Assembly (NCBI RefSeq): GCF_004359525.2 | Contig: NZ_SCWC02000002.1 | Location: forward strand, 310,001 to 374,000 | DNA: 64,000 nt | DNA from: Macrococcus equipercicus | Lineage (GTDB): Bacteria > Bacillota > Bacilli > Staphylococcales > Staphylococcaceae | Direction of reading: 5' to 3' | In this document: positions 28,841 to 38,014 of the stretch, piece by piece | How positions within the stretch are numbered: position 1 is the first letter of the stretch | Layout of the letters: every line of letters starts with the position of its first letter | Notes under the pieces: generated by a model | Database searches by the model: none | Told to the model about the DNA's origin: nothing | The model's input: only the letters and a program-made list of their open reading frames with translations | Position numbers and translations under genes: made by a program

Positions 28841-29341
28841 ATGTTTAAAAAGTTATTTGGTAAAGGTGAAGAAGCATCTAAAACAATTGAAATCAAAGCA
28901 CCGCTTTCAGGCACTTATGTTGCGCTTGCTGACGTTCCAGACCCAGTCTTTGCCCAGGAGATGATGGGTAAAGGATTCGGCGTAGAACCCATTGAAGGCA
29001 CGCTTGTCGCACCGATTGACGGCGAAGTGGTCAATGTCTTTCCGACGAAACATGCTATCGGACTGAAGGCGGCGAATGGTCTTGAAATACTGCTGCATGT
29101 CGGTCTCGAAACCGTTGCGATGAACGGAGAGGGCTTTACAACGAAAGTTAAAGCAGGCGATAAAGTCAAAGCAGGCGACACGTTGCTGACATTCGACCTT
29201 GAACTGATCCACCAGAAAGCAGCGTCTATTATTTCACCGGTCATCATCACAAACAGCGATGTCATCAACACGTTTGAGATTGTTCAGACAGGCAACCTGC
29301 AAAAAGGCTTGACGACCGTGCTGAAAATAGACACCCACTAA
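28841..29341 (+). CDS. crr: PTS glucose-type IIA component
   Basis: Phosphocarrier that accepts phosphate from HPr and donates it to sugar IIB domains. The 166-residue stand-alone IIA-Glc fold has the auxiliary histidine H71 in FPTKHAIGL and the phosphorylated H86 in LLHVGLETV. It also has the characteristic DPVFAQEMMGKGFGV. ATG 28841 follows GGAG. Its stop overlaps the yozE start (TAATG). The msrA-msrB-crr order is that of S. aureus. Confidence 0.95.
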   Translation: MFKKLFGKGEEASKTIEIKAPLSGTYVALADVPDPVFAQEMMGKGFGVEPIEGTLVAPIDGEVVNVFPTKHAIGLKAANGLEILLHVGLETVAMNGEGFTTKVKAGDKVKAGDTLLTFDLELIHQKAASIISPVIITNSDVINTFEIVQTGNLQKGLTTVLKIDTH

Positions 29342-29565
29342 TGAGCAAGTCTTTTTCTTTCTATCAGTACATTCTGACGGTAAGAGGCGCTAAAGGAGAA
29401 GCAGGCGTGTTCGCTGATGAGGCATTTGATGATCTGATGTTTCCGAAATATGAAACGGATTATAATCTTCTCTCGGACTACATTGAAAACTACGGTTCAG
29501 CAGACATGCGGCTGTCCGTCTTTGATGAGCTTTATGACAAGTACCAGGAATGGCTGAAATTTTAG
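29341..29565 (+). CDS. yozE: YozE family (UPF0346) protein
   Basis: 74-residue soluble helical protein with the family pattern SFYQYILTVRG, FADEAFDDLMFPKYETDY and YEKYQEWL-like end. Structures in this family show a small helical bundle related to SAM-like folds; function is unknown. It starts on the last base of the crr stop codon and is the last gene before a terminator. Confidence 0.9.
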   Translation: MSKSFSFYQYILTVRGAKGEAGVFADEAFDDLMFPKYETDYNLLSDYIENYGSADMRLSVFDELYDKYQEWLKF

Positions 29566-29594
29566 TGCACACCCATACCAGACAATTAACTGAG

Positions 29595-29630
29595 AAGCAG
29601 ATGGAAACTCAAGTTTCATCTGCTTTTTTA
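29595..29630 (+). terminator. Terminator of the thyA-yozE operon
   Basis: AAGCAGATG and CATCTGCTT arms with a further AAACT/AGTTT pairing around one bulge, followed by seven T residues. Confidence 0.88.
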
Positions 29631-29744
29631 ATCGGCATATGGCAGCGGTTCATCAGTGAAACGGCAGACGGTCATGTAGAAAACTTTCGTTTTGTCCGTT
29701 ATATTGATAAAATGACTTATAAATAATTTTGGATGTGAAAAAAA

Positions 29745-31208
29745 TTGGATAAAGACCACAATGCGCATGAAAAAAAACAGAATGAGAGAAAAATAACGAT
29801 CAGTCTTTTTAGATTCATCATGCTGCTGCTGACGGCAGTGATCTTAACGGCCGGGATTACTGCATTTGCAACAACGACCGGCAGCAGTAAAGTGATTTCG
29901 CAGCAGACACCGAAGCGGACTGAGTTTCTGAAGCTTTATGAAGTATATGACACCCTGAATTCACAGTACTACAAAAATGTGAATAAAGAGAAGCTGATAG
30001 ACAGTGCTATTAAAGGCATGGTCAATGGACTGGACGATCCTTACAGCGAGTATATGACGAAGTCAGAACAGCAGGAGTTCACGGATTCCATGAGCGGCGA
30101 CTTCCAGGGTATCGGAGCTGAAATGGGAGAGGAAGGCAGCAAAATCATTATTACAAGCCCTATTAAAGGAGCACCGGCAGATAAGGCCGGCATTAAAGCG
30201 AATGATGAAATCGTTGAAATTGACGGCAAAAGTACTAAAGGAATGAACAGTGTAGATGTCGTCAAAAAAATTCGCGGCAAAAAAGGGACGACTGTCACGC
30301 TGCTGATCAAACGCGGCGTCAGCACCCCGTTTAAAGTCGCTATTAAACGGGACACGGTTCATGTCAATAGTGTGGAAACTAAGATGCTGAACAATAAAGT
30401 GGCATTAATTACGGTCACTAAATTCCAGCAGGGCACTGCAGCTGAATTCAATGCTGCCTTAAAAGACATGCACGAGCAGGGTATGAAGAAACTGATTCTC
30501 GATTTCCGTAACAACCCGGGCGGCTATCTCGATGAGGCGAGCAAGATGGCCAATGAGTTCATCGGTAAAGGTGAAGTGCTGTTCTATACAGAAAATAATC
30601 ACAGTAAACCTCAGGCCTATAAAGCGGAAAATCCTGCTGACCCGGTCACTAAGAACTTGCCGACTGTCATCATCATGAATGAAGGATCTGCCAGCGCATC
30701 TGAAGTATTTGCTGCATCCCTCCACGACCATGATAAAGCATATATCGTCGGTACAAAGTCATTCGGTAAAGGCATCGTGCAGACGGCAGCACCGTTCAAG
30801 GATGATTCTATGCTGAAGTTCACGCAGATGAAATGGCTGACACCTGACAAAACATGGATTCATAAAAAAGGCATCACACCGGACAAGCTGATTAATTTAC
30901 CGGATTATGCCAACATTCACATCCTTGATCCTGACGAAGTCTATGTCAAAGGAGAGTCCAGTGCAGAGGTGAAATCACTTGAAACAGGGTTGAAAGCACT
31001 CGGCTATAACCCGGGTGCAGTGGACAAGACATTTGACGAGAACACAGCGCTCAGCGTTGCCCAGTTCCAGCAGAAAGAAGGACTTGAAGTCACGGGTCAA
31101 ATGACCGGTAAGTCAACGCTTAAGTTCACTGAACTGCTGCGAAATAAACTGAATGCTGATGATACACAGCTGAACGGCGCAGTCAGCTATATCAGCACGC
31201 TTAAATAA
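29745..31208 (+). CDS. ctpA: C-terminal processing peptidase (S41)
   Basis: 487-residue extracytoplasmic serine protease. An N-terminal membrane anchor spans about residues 20-42. A PDZ domain (about 110-195) is followed by the catalytic core with Ser in NEGSASASEVF (near 315-319) and Lys in TKSFGKGIVQT. The C terminus is a peptidoglycan-binding domain (about 408-470). The start must be TTG at 29745: a stop lies three codons upstream and no ATG occurs before the anchor. S. aureus CtpA has the same layout and affects stress tolerance and virulence. murG starts 13 bases later. Confidence 0.94.
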   Translation: MDKDHNAHEKKQNERKITISLFRFIMLLLTAVILTAGITAFATTTGSSKVISQQTPKRTEFLKLYEVYDTLNSQYYKNVNKEKLIDSAIKGMVNGLDDPYSEYMTKSEQQEFTDSMSGDFQGIGAEMGEEGSKIIITSPIKGAPADKAGIKANDEIVEIDGKSTKGMNSVDVVKKIRGKKGTTVTLLIKRGVSTPFKVAIKRDTVHVNSVETKMLNNKVALITVTKFQQGTAAEFNAALKDMHEQGMKKLILDFRNNPGGYLDEASKMANEFIGKGEVLFYTENNHSKPQAYKAENPADPVTKNLPTVIIMNEGSASASEVFAASLHDHDKAYIVGTKSFGKGIVQTAAPFKDDSMLKFTQMKWLTPDKTWIHKKGITPDKLINLPDYANIHILDPDEVYVKGESSAEVKSLETGLKALGYNPGAVDKTFDENTALSVAQFQQKEGLEVTGQMTGKSTLKFTELLRNKLNADDTQLNGAVSYISTLK

Positions 31209-31221
31209 TGGAGGTAAAACA

Positions 31222-32286
31222 GTGAAGATTGCTTTTACGGGCGGCGGGTCTATCGGCCATGTTGCTGTCAACATGGCGTTAATCCCGGAAGCTGCTAAAC
31301 ATCAAATTGAATGTATATATATCGGTTCTAAAGCAGGGATTGAAAAAGAGGCGATTACTTCTCAGTTTCCTGACGTCAAATACTACGGCATTTCAAGCGG
31401 TAAACTGCGTCGTTATTTTTCGCTTGACAACGCAAAAGATATTCTCAAAGTGCAAAAAGGAGTATTTGATGCACTGAACGTTCTCCGTAAGGAACGGCCG
31501 GACATCGTCTTTTCCAAAGGCGGATTCGTCACAGTGCCTGTGATCATCGCAGCACGGATGCTGAAAATCAAAACGATCATCCATGAGTCTGATGTGACAC
31601 CGGGCCTTGCGAATAAAATCGGCCTGAAATTTGCGATGAAATGCTACACGACATTTGAGGAGACGCTGAAATATATTCCAGGCGGTAAAGCTGACTTTGT
31701 CGGTGGTGTCGTCAGAGATGATATATTTACAGGAGATAAGAACACGGGTTATGAGCTGACCGGCTTCAGCCCGGATAAGCAGGTGCTGCTTGTGATGGGC
31801 GGGTCACTCGGCTCGAAAACCGTGAACACGGCCATCAGAAGTCACCTTGACGCGCTGCTTCGGCACTACCAGGTGATCCATATTACAGGCCAGGGGTTGA
31901 CGGATCAGCAGCTTGACCGACCGGGATATAAGCAGTTTGAATTTGTGAAAGACGAGCTGCCGCACTTGTTTGCGATTACAGATACGATTGTGTCACGGGC
32001 CGGCTCTAACGCCATCTACGAATTTCTGGCACTGCGTAAACCGATGCTGCTTGTGCCGCTTGGTCTGGATCAGAGCCGCGGTGACCAGATTGACAATGCC
32101 CGTATATTTGAGCAGGAGGGCTATGCGGGCGTCCTGCAGGAGAACGAGCTGACGAGTGCGACATTGATGGCTGCCCTGCAGAAGATTGAGGACAACAGAG
32201 CAGCACTGACAGCCGCAATGAATGAGGCATATACGTCGTTTACACCGGAAGCACTGCTGCAAAAAATATTGGATGATGCCAGTTAA
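31222..32286 (+). CDS. murG: UDP-GlcNAc:lipid I GlcNAc transferase
   Basis: Converts lipid I to lipid II on the cytoplasmic face of the membrane. The 354-residue GT28 enzyme shows the N-terminal G loop FTGGGSIGHVAVN, the second G loop VVRDDIF region and MGGSLGSKTVN, and the donor-binding SRAGSNAIYEFLALRKPMLL. It begins with GTG after GGAGG. As in S. aureus, murG lies outside the dcw cluster, close to arlRS. Confidence 0.95.
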   Translation: MKIAFTGGGSIGHVAVNMALIPEAAKHQIECIYIGSKAGIEKEAITSQFPDVKYYGISSGKLRRYFSLDNAKDILKVQKGVFDALNVLRKERPDIVFSKGGFVTVPVIIAARMLKIKTIIHESDVTPGLANKIGLKFAMKCYTTFEETLKYIPGGKADFVGGVVRDDIFTGDKNTGYELTGFSPDKQVLLVMGGSLGSKTVNTAIRSHLDALLRHYQVIHITGQGLTDQQLDRPGYKQFEFVKDELPHLFAITDTIVSRAGSNAIYEFLALRKPMLLVPLGLDQSRGDQIDNARIFEQEGYAGVLQENELTSATLMAALQKIEDNRAALTAAMNEAYTSFTPEALLQKILDDAS

Positions 32287-32297
32287 GGAGAACGCCT

Positions 32298-32921
32298 ATG
32301 TCTAGAGTTCAAAGAATTTCATTAATCATCATTTTCTCGGTCATTTTTGGCATGATCGCTTTTTTCCATGAATCGCGGCTCGGCAAATGGATTGATAATG
32401 AAGTATATGAATTTATTTATTCCTCAGAAAGCTTTATCACGACGTCTATCATGCTCGGTTTCACGAAGCTCGGTGAAGTATGGACGATGATTGTCATGTC
32501 GCTCATCGTCATCTGCTACTTGATGCTGAAGCGTATGAAGATCGATGCCTTATTCTTTGCCCTGGCTATGATCATCTCGGGCACGCTAAACCCGCTTTTG
32601 AAAAATATTTTTGACCGGGAGCGTCCTACGCTGCTGCGGTTAATTGATATTACCGGATTCAGTTTTCCGAGCGGCCATGCGATGGGGTCAGCCGCTTTTT
32701 TCGGCAGTCTTGCCTTCTTGGTCAGCAGACATCATAAAGGCGCAGCCAAACCTTATTTAATTGGCTTGTGCATTCTGTTTATCATGATGATTTCGTCTTC
32801 ACGGGTCTACTTAGGCGTTCATTATCCGACAGATATCATCGCAGGCATACTCGGCGGCGTCATCAGTATACTGCTGGCGCAAACTTTTTTACATAATCTA
32901 ATTGACAATGATTCTCAATAA
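32298..32921 (+). CDS. pgpB: PAP2-family lipid phosphatase
   Basis: 207-residue membrane protein with about six hydrophobic segments. All three PAP2 motifs are present: KNIFDRERP, PSGH and SRVYLGVHYPTDI. It could dephosphorylate undecaprenyl pyrophosphate or phosphatidylglycerophosphate; the substrate cannot be told from sequence. The gene called pgpB occupies this place beside arlR in S. aureus. Its last codons double as the -35 region and first Fur box of the downstream small RNA. Confidence 0.88.
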   Translation: MSRVQRISLIIIFSVIFGMIAFFHESRLGKWIDNEVYEFIYSSESFITTSIMLGFTKLGEVWTMIVMSLIVICYLMLKRMKIDALFFALAMIISGTLNPLLKNIFDRERPTLLRLIDITGFSFPSGHAMGSAAFFGSLAFLVSRHHKGAAKPYLIGLCILFIMMISSSRVYLGVHYPTDIIAGILGGVISILLAQTFLHNLIDNDSQ

Positions 32922-32929
32922 GTTATAAT
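32902..32929 (+). promoter_or_regulatory. Strong promoter of the IsrR-like small RNA
   Basis: Perfect TTGACA (32902-32907) and perfect TATAAT (32924-32929) with a 16-base spacer. The -35 lies within the end of the PAP2 gene. Confidence 0.85.
32903..32917. promoter_or_regulatory. Fur box 1 of the small RNA
   Basis: TGACAATGATTCTCA matches the 7-1-7 Fur consensus TGATAATNATTATCA at all but two specified positions. It overlaps the -35 and spacer, an ideal repression position. Confidence 0.75.
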
Positions 32930-32934
32930 GTAAT

Positions 32935-32949
32935 TGAAAGTGATTCTCA
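32935..32949. promoter_or_regulatory. Fur box 2 of the small RNA
   Basis: TGAAAGTGATTCTCA differs from the 7-1-7 Fur consensus at three positions and covers the expected transcription start. Together with box 1 it brackets the -10 element. Confidence 0.65.
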
Positions 32950-33040
32950 TTTAACAAGAGTTCCCCCTCTAAATGGAGAGTCATTTTCTAGTAACCCCCT
33001 TTATGCCCATTAACCTGACGGTGACGTCAGGTTTTTTTTG
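32936..33040 (+). ncRNA. isrR: Fur-regulated small RNA, probable IsrR orthologue
   Basis: A roughly 105-nt transcript predicted from promoter to terminator with no ORF. Bases 32942-32952 pair with 32971-32982 (11 base pairs, one bulged G), presenting an 18-base loop that contains a C5 run (32963-32967). A second C5 run (32995-32999) is single-stranded before the terminator hairpin. In S. aureus, IsrR is a Fur-repressed RNA with two Fur boxes, encoded between arlR and pgpB, whose C-rich regions pair with ribosome sites of iron-demanding respiratory mRNAs. Location, control and motifs agree; this version looks shorter. Start and function are inferred. Confidence 0.8.
33012..33040 (+). terminator. 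Terminator of the small RNA
   Basis: AACCTGACG (33012-33020) and CGTCAGGTT (33025-33033) pair around GTGA and are followed by seven T residues. Confidence 0.92.
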
Positions 33041-33100
33041 TTTAATTTAAAAATAATTACTGCTATGATTTGGTTAATAATTGAAGAGAGAGGCTTACTC

Positions 33101-33763
33101 ATGAAAAACATTCTAATAATTGAAGATGAACAGAATTTAGCGCGGTTTATTGAACTGGAGCTGATGCATGAAAATTACAAGGTGGATATCGTCAATGACG
33201 GCATTGCTGGTCTGCAGCATGCGCTGAACAATGACTATGACTGTCTACTGCTGGATCTGATGCTGCCCGGTATGAATGGGCTTGAAGTGTGCAGAAGAAT
33301 CCGCAACATTAAACAGACACCGATCATTATGATTACAGCGAAAGGGGATACGTATGATAAAGTGATCGGGCTGGACTACGGAGCAGACGATTACATTGTC
33401 AAACCATTTGACATCGAAGAGCTGCTGGCGAGACTGAGAGTCATTATGCGGCGCAACCAGCCTCATGACAATCACATCACTATCGATCAGCTGGTCATTG
33501 ACCTCGATGCCTTCACAGTGACTGTCGGCGGTGAACTGCTGGAGCTGACGAAGACTGAATATGAACTGCTGAAGCTGCTGGCGGAACATCAGAAGCATGT
33601 ATTGACCCGCGAGCAGATTCTCGCACATGTCTGGGGCTATGAAAGCGAAGTGGAGACGAATGTGGTCGATGTCTATATCCGCTACTTGCGCAACAAACTG
33701 AAGCCTTATCAGCTGCACTCAATGATTGAAACAGTCAGAGGGGTAGGCTATGTCATTCGATGA
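33101..33763 (+). CDS. arlR: Response regulator ArlR
   Basis: OmpR/PhoB-type DNA-binding response regulator that controls adhesion, autolysis, capsule and virulence genes in staphylococci. The receiver domain has the phospho-acceptor D52 in LLLDLMLPG and the conserved Lys in IVKPFD. The C-terminal winged helix spans about residues 125-218 ([23 protein letters not shown]). Of 220 residues, the family start [10 protein letters not shown] fits ATG 33101 with AGAGAGG upstream. A longer upstream frame begins inside the small RNA terminator and is rejected. It overlaps arlS by four bases. Confidence 0.95.
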   Translation: MKNILIIEDEQNLARFIELELMHENYKVDIVNDGIAGLQHALNNDYDCLLLDLMLPGMNGLEVCRRIRNIKQTPIIMITAKGDTYDKVIGLDYGADDYIVKPFDIEELLARLRVIMRRNQPHDNHITIDQLVIDLDAFTVTVGGELLELTKTEYELLKLLAEHQKHVLTREQILAHVWGYESEVETNVVDVYIRYLRNKLKPYQLHSMIETVRGVGYVIR

Positions 33764-35127
33764 ACAACTCGACATCCCTTAAAACGAAATGGACACTGAT
33801 TACGACAAGTATTACGTTCATCATATTCATGCTCTTCAGTTTCTTTATCATCTATTTCATCAGCATCTATTTGAAAGAGCAGGAATATGACAGTGCCAGA
33901 CGCAGCACCGTGGATATCGGCAAGCTGCTGGTCAGCGAAAATCCGGGGGAAGTCTCGACAGTCGACATTAGAGCGGCGATCACCGATCATCAGAAAGTCA
34001 TCTTCTATGATACAGCGGGACAGCCGTATTCAAGTGTGTCAAGTGATCAGACGATTAGATGGACGCCCCGTTTCGAGCGAATCACGCGCGTTGAGATCAC
34101 TGAAGAGACCTACAGCAATGAAGCTTACATCGTCGTTAGAGCACCGATCAATACGATGCAGTCAGCAGGATTTCTGACAATTGTCCATCCGCTGAAGATC
34201 TATCATTCAATCATTCAGTACATGTTTGTGCTCGCCGGTATTTTCGGACTGACCGCCCTGTTCATTACAGCGATTATCAGCTATTTCTTCTCGAATCATA
34301 TCACGAAGCCCATCCGTAAGCTGTCGGAACAGATGAAACAGATTCAGCGGGACGGCTTCCAGAACAAACTGACGCTGCCTAAGAGCTATTATGAGACAGA
34401 TGATATGATCAATACGTTCAATAATATGATGGCCCAGCTTGAAACATCGTTCAATCAGCAGAAGCAGTTTGTCGAAGATGCCTCCCACGAACTCAGAACG
34501 CCGCTGCAGATTATTCAGGGTCATCTTAACCTGATCAACCGATGGGGGAAAAACAAGCCTGAAGTGCTGGATGAATCACTTAAGATTTCACTGGATGAGA
34601 TGAACCGGATCACTAACCTCGTAGAAGAGCTCCTGCTGCTGACAAAAGATGATAAAGGGCAGTATAACCGGGAAGTGGACACGATTGCTATCAATGACGA
34701 GATTCAGGCGCGGTTGAAGTCGCTTGCTCAGCTGCACCCCGACTACCGTTTTGAGTTCCATTCCTCTCATAAAGCAATCAAGCTTCAGATGAATCGGCAT
34801 CAGTTTGAGCAGCTGCTGCTGATATTCATTGATAATGCCATGAAATACGATAAAGACGAGCAGCATATCATTATCAGGACGTCACTAAAAAACAAAGTCG
34901 TCCAGCTGGAAATCATCGATCACGGCGCGGGCATACCGAAAGAGGATATCCCATTTATTTTTGACCGGTTTTACCGTGTTGATAAATCAAGGTCAAGAGA
35001 AATGGGCGGCAATGGGCTCGGACTTTCCATCGCACGGAAAATCATTGAAAGTTATGGCGGGACTGTCAAGATTGACAGCGAATTAAACAAATATACAAAA
35101 GTCATGATTCAATTCTCAGAACTATGA
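33760..35127 (+). CDS. arlS: Sensor histidine kinase ArlS
   Basis: 455-residue membrane sensor paired with ArlR. Two membrane segments (about residues 11-38 and 150-180) flank an extracellular sensor region. A HAMP linker follows, then the dimerisation/phosphotransfer helix with H243 in [18 protein letters not shown] and the ATPase domain with [22 protein letters not shown] and [13 protein letters not shown]. The start overlaps the arlR stop (ATGA). Its stop codon lies within a Fur-box-like palindrome at 35125-35139. Confidence 0.95.
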   Translation: MNNSTSLKTKWTLITTSITFIIFMLFSFFIIYFISIYLKEQEYDSARRSTVDIGKLLVSENPGEVSTVDIRAAITDHQKVIFYDTAGQPYSSVSSDQTIRWTPRFERITRVEITEETYSNEAYIVVRAPINTMQSAGFLTIVHPLKIYHSIIQYMFVLAGIFGLTALFITAIISYFFSNHITKPIRKLSEQMKQIQRDGFQNKLTLPKSYYETDDMINTFNNMMAQLETSFNQQKQFVEDASHELRTPLQIIQGHLNLINRWGKNKPEVLDESLKISLDEMNRITNLVEELLLLTKDDKGQYNREVDTIAINDEIQARLKSLAQLHPDYRFEFHSSHKAIKLQMNRHQFEQLLLIFIDNAMKYDKDEQHIIIRTSLKNKVVQLEIIDHGAGIPKEDIPFIFDRFYRVDKSRSREMGGNGLGLSIARKIIESYGGTVKIDSELNKYTKVMIQFSEL

Positions 35128-35139
35128 AAGTAATTTTCA
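35125..35139. promoter_or_regulatory. Fur/PerR-box-like palindrome upstream of odhA
   Basis: TGAAAGTAATTTTCA matches the 7-1-7 Fur consensus at all but three positions and has the same left half as Fur box 2 of the small RNA. It overlaps the arlS stop and lies 18 bases upstream of the odhA -35. It may be a regulator site or merely an AT-rich palindrome. Confidence 0.35.
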
Positions 35140-35157
35140 TAAAATGATATTACAGCC

Positions 35158-35186
35158 TTTAAAATCAATATTTAGAGTGCTAAAAT
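35158..35186 (+). promoter_or_regulatory. Promoter of odhAB
   Basis: TTTAAA (35158-35163) and TAAAAT (35181-35186) are 17 bases apart. The candidate cre site begins six bases downstream. Confidence 0.5.
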
Positions 35187-35191
35187 AGGTT

Positions 35192-35206
35192 ATGGAAACG
35201 TTTTAT
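35192..35206. promoter_or_regulatory. Candidate cre (CcpA) site at the odhA start point
   Basis: ATGGAAACGTTTTAT fits WTGNAANCGNWNNCW except for the penultimate C. It covers the expected transcription start, as repressive cre sites often do; TCA-cycle genes are under catabolite repression in Bacilli. Confidence 0.45.
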
Positions 35207-35232
35207 ATTAATTTTCGGAGGGTGGAACTACA

Positions 35233-38001
35233 ATGAAAGGGAAAAACCTCGAAGAAGCGCCTGCACGGTTCGGCGCGAATTTAGGTTATCTTTTAGAGAT
35301 GTTTGATCTGTATCAACAGAATCCTTCATCTGTAACAGGGGAACTACAGGAATTATTTTCGACGATTTCAACAGGCCGGAGCACCGGCTCTGTCAGCGGC
35401 ATCGATTCCGAGAAAGTCAAATCAGTGATGAGATTAACTGATAATATCAGACAGTATGGGCATTTAACAGCTGATATTTATCCATTGTATAAACCTAGAC
35501 GTGAAAATCTGCCAAAATTAACTATAGAAGATTTTGACTTGACTAAAGAAGACCTTGAAAAGCTTCCGGCCAAACTTGTCTCTGCACATTTTGAAGGACA
35601 TGCTGCCAATGCCTATGAAGCAGTCACTCAGCTGGCAGAGATTTATCAAGGGACAATCGCTTATGAAGTAAGCCATATCAACAACACGGAAGAACGCGAC
35701 TGGCTGAAAAAGACAATCGAGTCGAACAGCAGAAAATCCTATAGCAGAGAAGAGAAAATCACTCTGCTGACAAGTCTTGCTCAAGTTGAAGGATTTGAAA
35801 AATACATCCACAAAAATTTTGTCGGCGCTAAGCGCTTTTCCATTGAAGGAGTCGATGCATTAGTACCGATGCTGCAAAAAGTACTGGCGATTGCGAGCGA
35901 CAGCAGCATTCCGAACATCCAGATCGGTATGGCACACCGCGGCCGTCTGAATGTACTGACTCATGTTCTTGAGAAGCCTTATGAAATGATGCTGTCAGAA
36001 TTCATGCATACAGACCCGATGAAGTTTCTGCCGGAAGACGGCAGTCTGACGGTGACAAAAGGCTGGACCGGAGATGTGAAGTATCACTTAGGCGGTGTTA
36101 AAAAGACAAGCCGCTATGGTTCTGAGCAGTTGATTGCACTGGCCAACAACCCGAGTCACCTGGAAATCGTCGCACCGGTCGTCTTAGGTAAAACACGTGC
36201 GGACCAGGAAGTGACTGCGGGTGTGGCACAGCCTGAAGTCGACTTCAATAAAGCGCTGGCCATCCTCATTCATGGTGACGCGGCATTCCCGGGTCAGGGT
36301 ATTAACTTCGAAAGTATGAATTTAAGCAACCTGAAAGGCTATTCTACAGGCGGCTCTCTTCATATCATCACAAACAATCGTGTCGGCTTTACAACTGAAA
36401 GCTACGACTCCCGCTCCACGGTTTATGCGACAGATGTAGCAAAAGGCTATGATATCCCGATCGTCCATGTCAATGCAGATGATGTAGAGGCATGTATCGA
36501 TTCCGTCATTCTTGCGATGCAGTTCCGCCAGCAGTTCAATAAAGATTTTGTGATTGACTTAGTCGGCTACAGACGTTACGGCCATAACGAGATGGATGAG
36601 CCGTCAGTGACTAATCCGATGCTCTACAAAGAAGTGAAAGGCCATCCGAGCATCGAGATTAAATACGGCAAGGAACTCGTTGCTGAAGGAACGATCACTG
36701 AAGATGAAATGAATGAGATCTTCCGTCAGGCAGAAGAAGCGATCCGCTCTGCGCATAATGCCATCGATAAGAACGAAAAAGTGCTTGATGCAAAGATGGC
36801 GATGCCAGAAGGGGTCAGCGCTGGTCAGGAAACCGTTGAAACAGGTGTCGCTAAAGACAGACTGACAAAACTGAACGACGAGATGCTGACTTATCCGGAA
36901 GGCTTTACACTGTTCGGCAAGCTTTCAAAAATACTTGACAGACGCCATGAGCCGTTCACTAAAGACGGATTGATTGACTGGGGCCATGCAGAACTGCTTG
37001 CATTCGGCACAATCATTGAAGACGGCCATCCAGTCCGTCTGACGGGTCAGGATTCTGAGCGGGGAACATTTGCCCAGCGCCATGCAGTATTAAGTGATGA
37101 GAACACAGGTGCTAAATATACACCGCTTCAGCATATCACTGACAGCCAGGCATCTTTTGATATTCATAACTCACCATTGTCAGAGGCGGCAGTTGTCGGC
37201 TTTGAATACGGCTATAACGTGGAGAACAAAGATGCGATGACGGTCTGGGAGGCACAGTACGGCGACTTCTCAAACATGTCACAGATGATGTTTGATAACT
37301 TTATTTCCAGCGCGAACGCGAAATGGGGCGAAACGACAGGTCTGACATTGCTCCTGCCGCATGCCTACGAAGGTCAAGGACCAGAGCATTCATCAGCCCG
37401 TCTGGAACGTTACTTGCAGCTTGGTGCAGAAAACAACTGGACAGTTGCAAACGTTACAAGCACTGCAAACTACTTCCACTTACTGCGCAGACAGGCACAT
37501 TACTTGAACACCGATAAGATGAGACCATTAGTCGTCATGACACCGAAGAGCCTGCTGCGCAATAACGTTGTCTCTGACAAAGTAGACGCATTCACAACAG
37601 GTTCATTCAGACCGATCATTGTTGATGACTTCAAAAAGACAAAAGTGAAGAAATTACTGATCGCGAGCGGTAAAGTGGCCATTGACCTGTACACTGAGCT
37701 GCAGAAATCACCGAACGAGGAGATTCTGCTAGTCAGACTTGAACAGCTGTACCCGCTGCCTGCTGAAGAAATCAAAGCAGTGATCAGTGAGCTTAAAGGC
37801 ATCAAGGAGATCGGCTTCGTTCAGGAAGAACCTAAAAACCAGGGCTCATGGAATTACATTTATCCGCAGCTGGAAGCACTAGCAGGTAATATCGCTGTCA
37901 ACTACTACGGCAGAATCGAGCGTTCAAGCCCGTCAGAAGGCGATAATGAAATTCATAAGCTGGTGCAGTCTCAAATTATTCAGAACGCGTTAACTATTTA
38001 A
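35233..38001 (+). CDS. odhA: 2-oxoglutarate dehydrogenase E1 component
   Basis: Thiamine-diphosphate enzyme that decarboxylates 2-oxoglutarate in the TCA cycle. The 922 residues (usual staphylococcal size about 930) include the N-terminal E2-binding segment ([19 protein letters not shown]), the [10 protein letters not shown] motif, the ThDP-binding [10 protein letters not shown] region and the C-terminal transketolase-like half with [29 protein letters not shown] precedes ATG 35233. odhB follows after 13 bases. The dihydrolipoamide dehydrogenase E3 is not in the window. Confidence 0.97.
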   Translation: MKGKNLEEAPARFGANLGYLLEMFDLYQQNPSSVTGELQELFSTISTGRSTGSVSGIDSEKVKSVMRLTDNIRQYGHLTADIYPLYKPRRENLPKLTIEDFDLTKEDLEKLPAKLVSAHFEGHAANAYEAVTQLAEIYQGTIAYEVSHINNTEERDWLKKTIESNSRKSYSREEKITLLTSLAQVEGFEKYIHKNFVGAKRFSIEGVDALVPMLQKVLAIASDSSIPNIQIGMAHRGRLNVLTHVLEKPYEMMLSEFMHTDPMKFLPEDGSLTVTKGWTGDVKYHLGGVKKTSRYGSEQLIALANNPSHLEIVAPVVLGKTRADQEVTAGVAQPEVDFNKALAILIHGDAAFPGQGINFESMNLSNLKGYSTGGSLHIITNNRVGFTTESYDSRSTVYATDVAKGYDIPIVHVNADDVEACIDSVILAMQFRQQFNKDFVIDLVGYRRYGHNEMDEPSVTNPMLYKEVKGHPSIEIKYGKELVAEGTITEDEMNEIFRQAEEAIRSAHNAIDKNEKVLDAKMAMPEGVSAGQETVETGVAKDRLTKLNDEMLTYPEGFTLFGKLSKILDRRHEPFTKDGLIDWGHAELLAFGTIIEDGHPVRLTGQDSERGTFAQRHAVLSDENTGAKYTPLQHITDSQASFDIHNSPLSEAAVVGFEYGYNVENKDAMTVWEAQYGDFSNMSQMMFDNFISSANAKWGETTGLTLLLPHAYEGQGPEHSSARLERYLQLGAENNWTVANVTSTANYFHLLRRQAHYLNTDKMRPLVVMTPKSLLRNNVVSDKVDAFTTGSFRPIIVDDFKKTKVKKLLIASGKVAIDLYTELQKSPNEEILLVRLEQLYPLPAEEIKAVISELKGIKEIGFVQEEPKNQGSWNYIYPQLEALAGNIAVNYYGRIERSSPSEGDNEIHKLVQSQIIQNALTI

Positions 38002-38014
38002 GGGGGAAATTACA

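Noticed and set aside
29641-29744. Promoter for ctpA between the yozE terminator and TTG start
   Set aside because: Several TTG- and TAT-like hexamers exist (for example TTGTCC at 29692) but none has both a good -10 and acceptable spacing, so I do not list one.
33038-33100. Longer N terminus for arlR
   Set aside because: It would start in the small-RNA terminator and add residues not found in OmpR-type regulators; AGAGAGG and the family start fit 33101.
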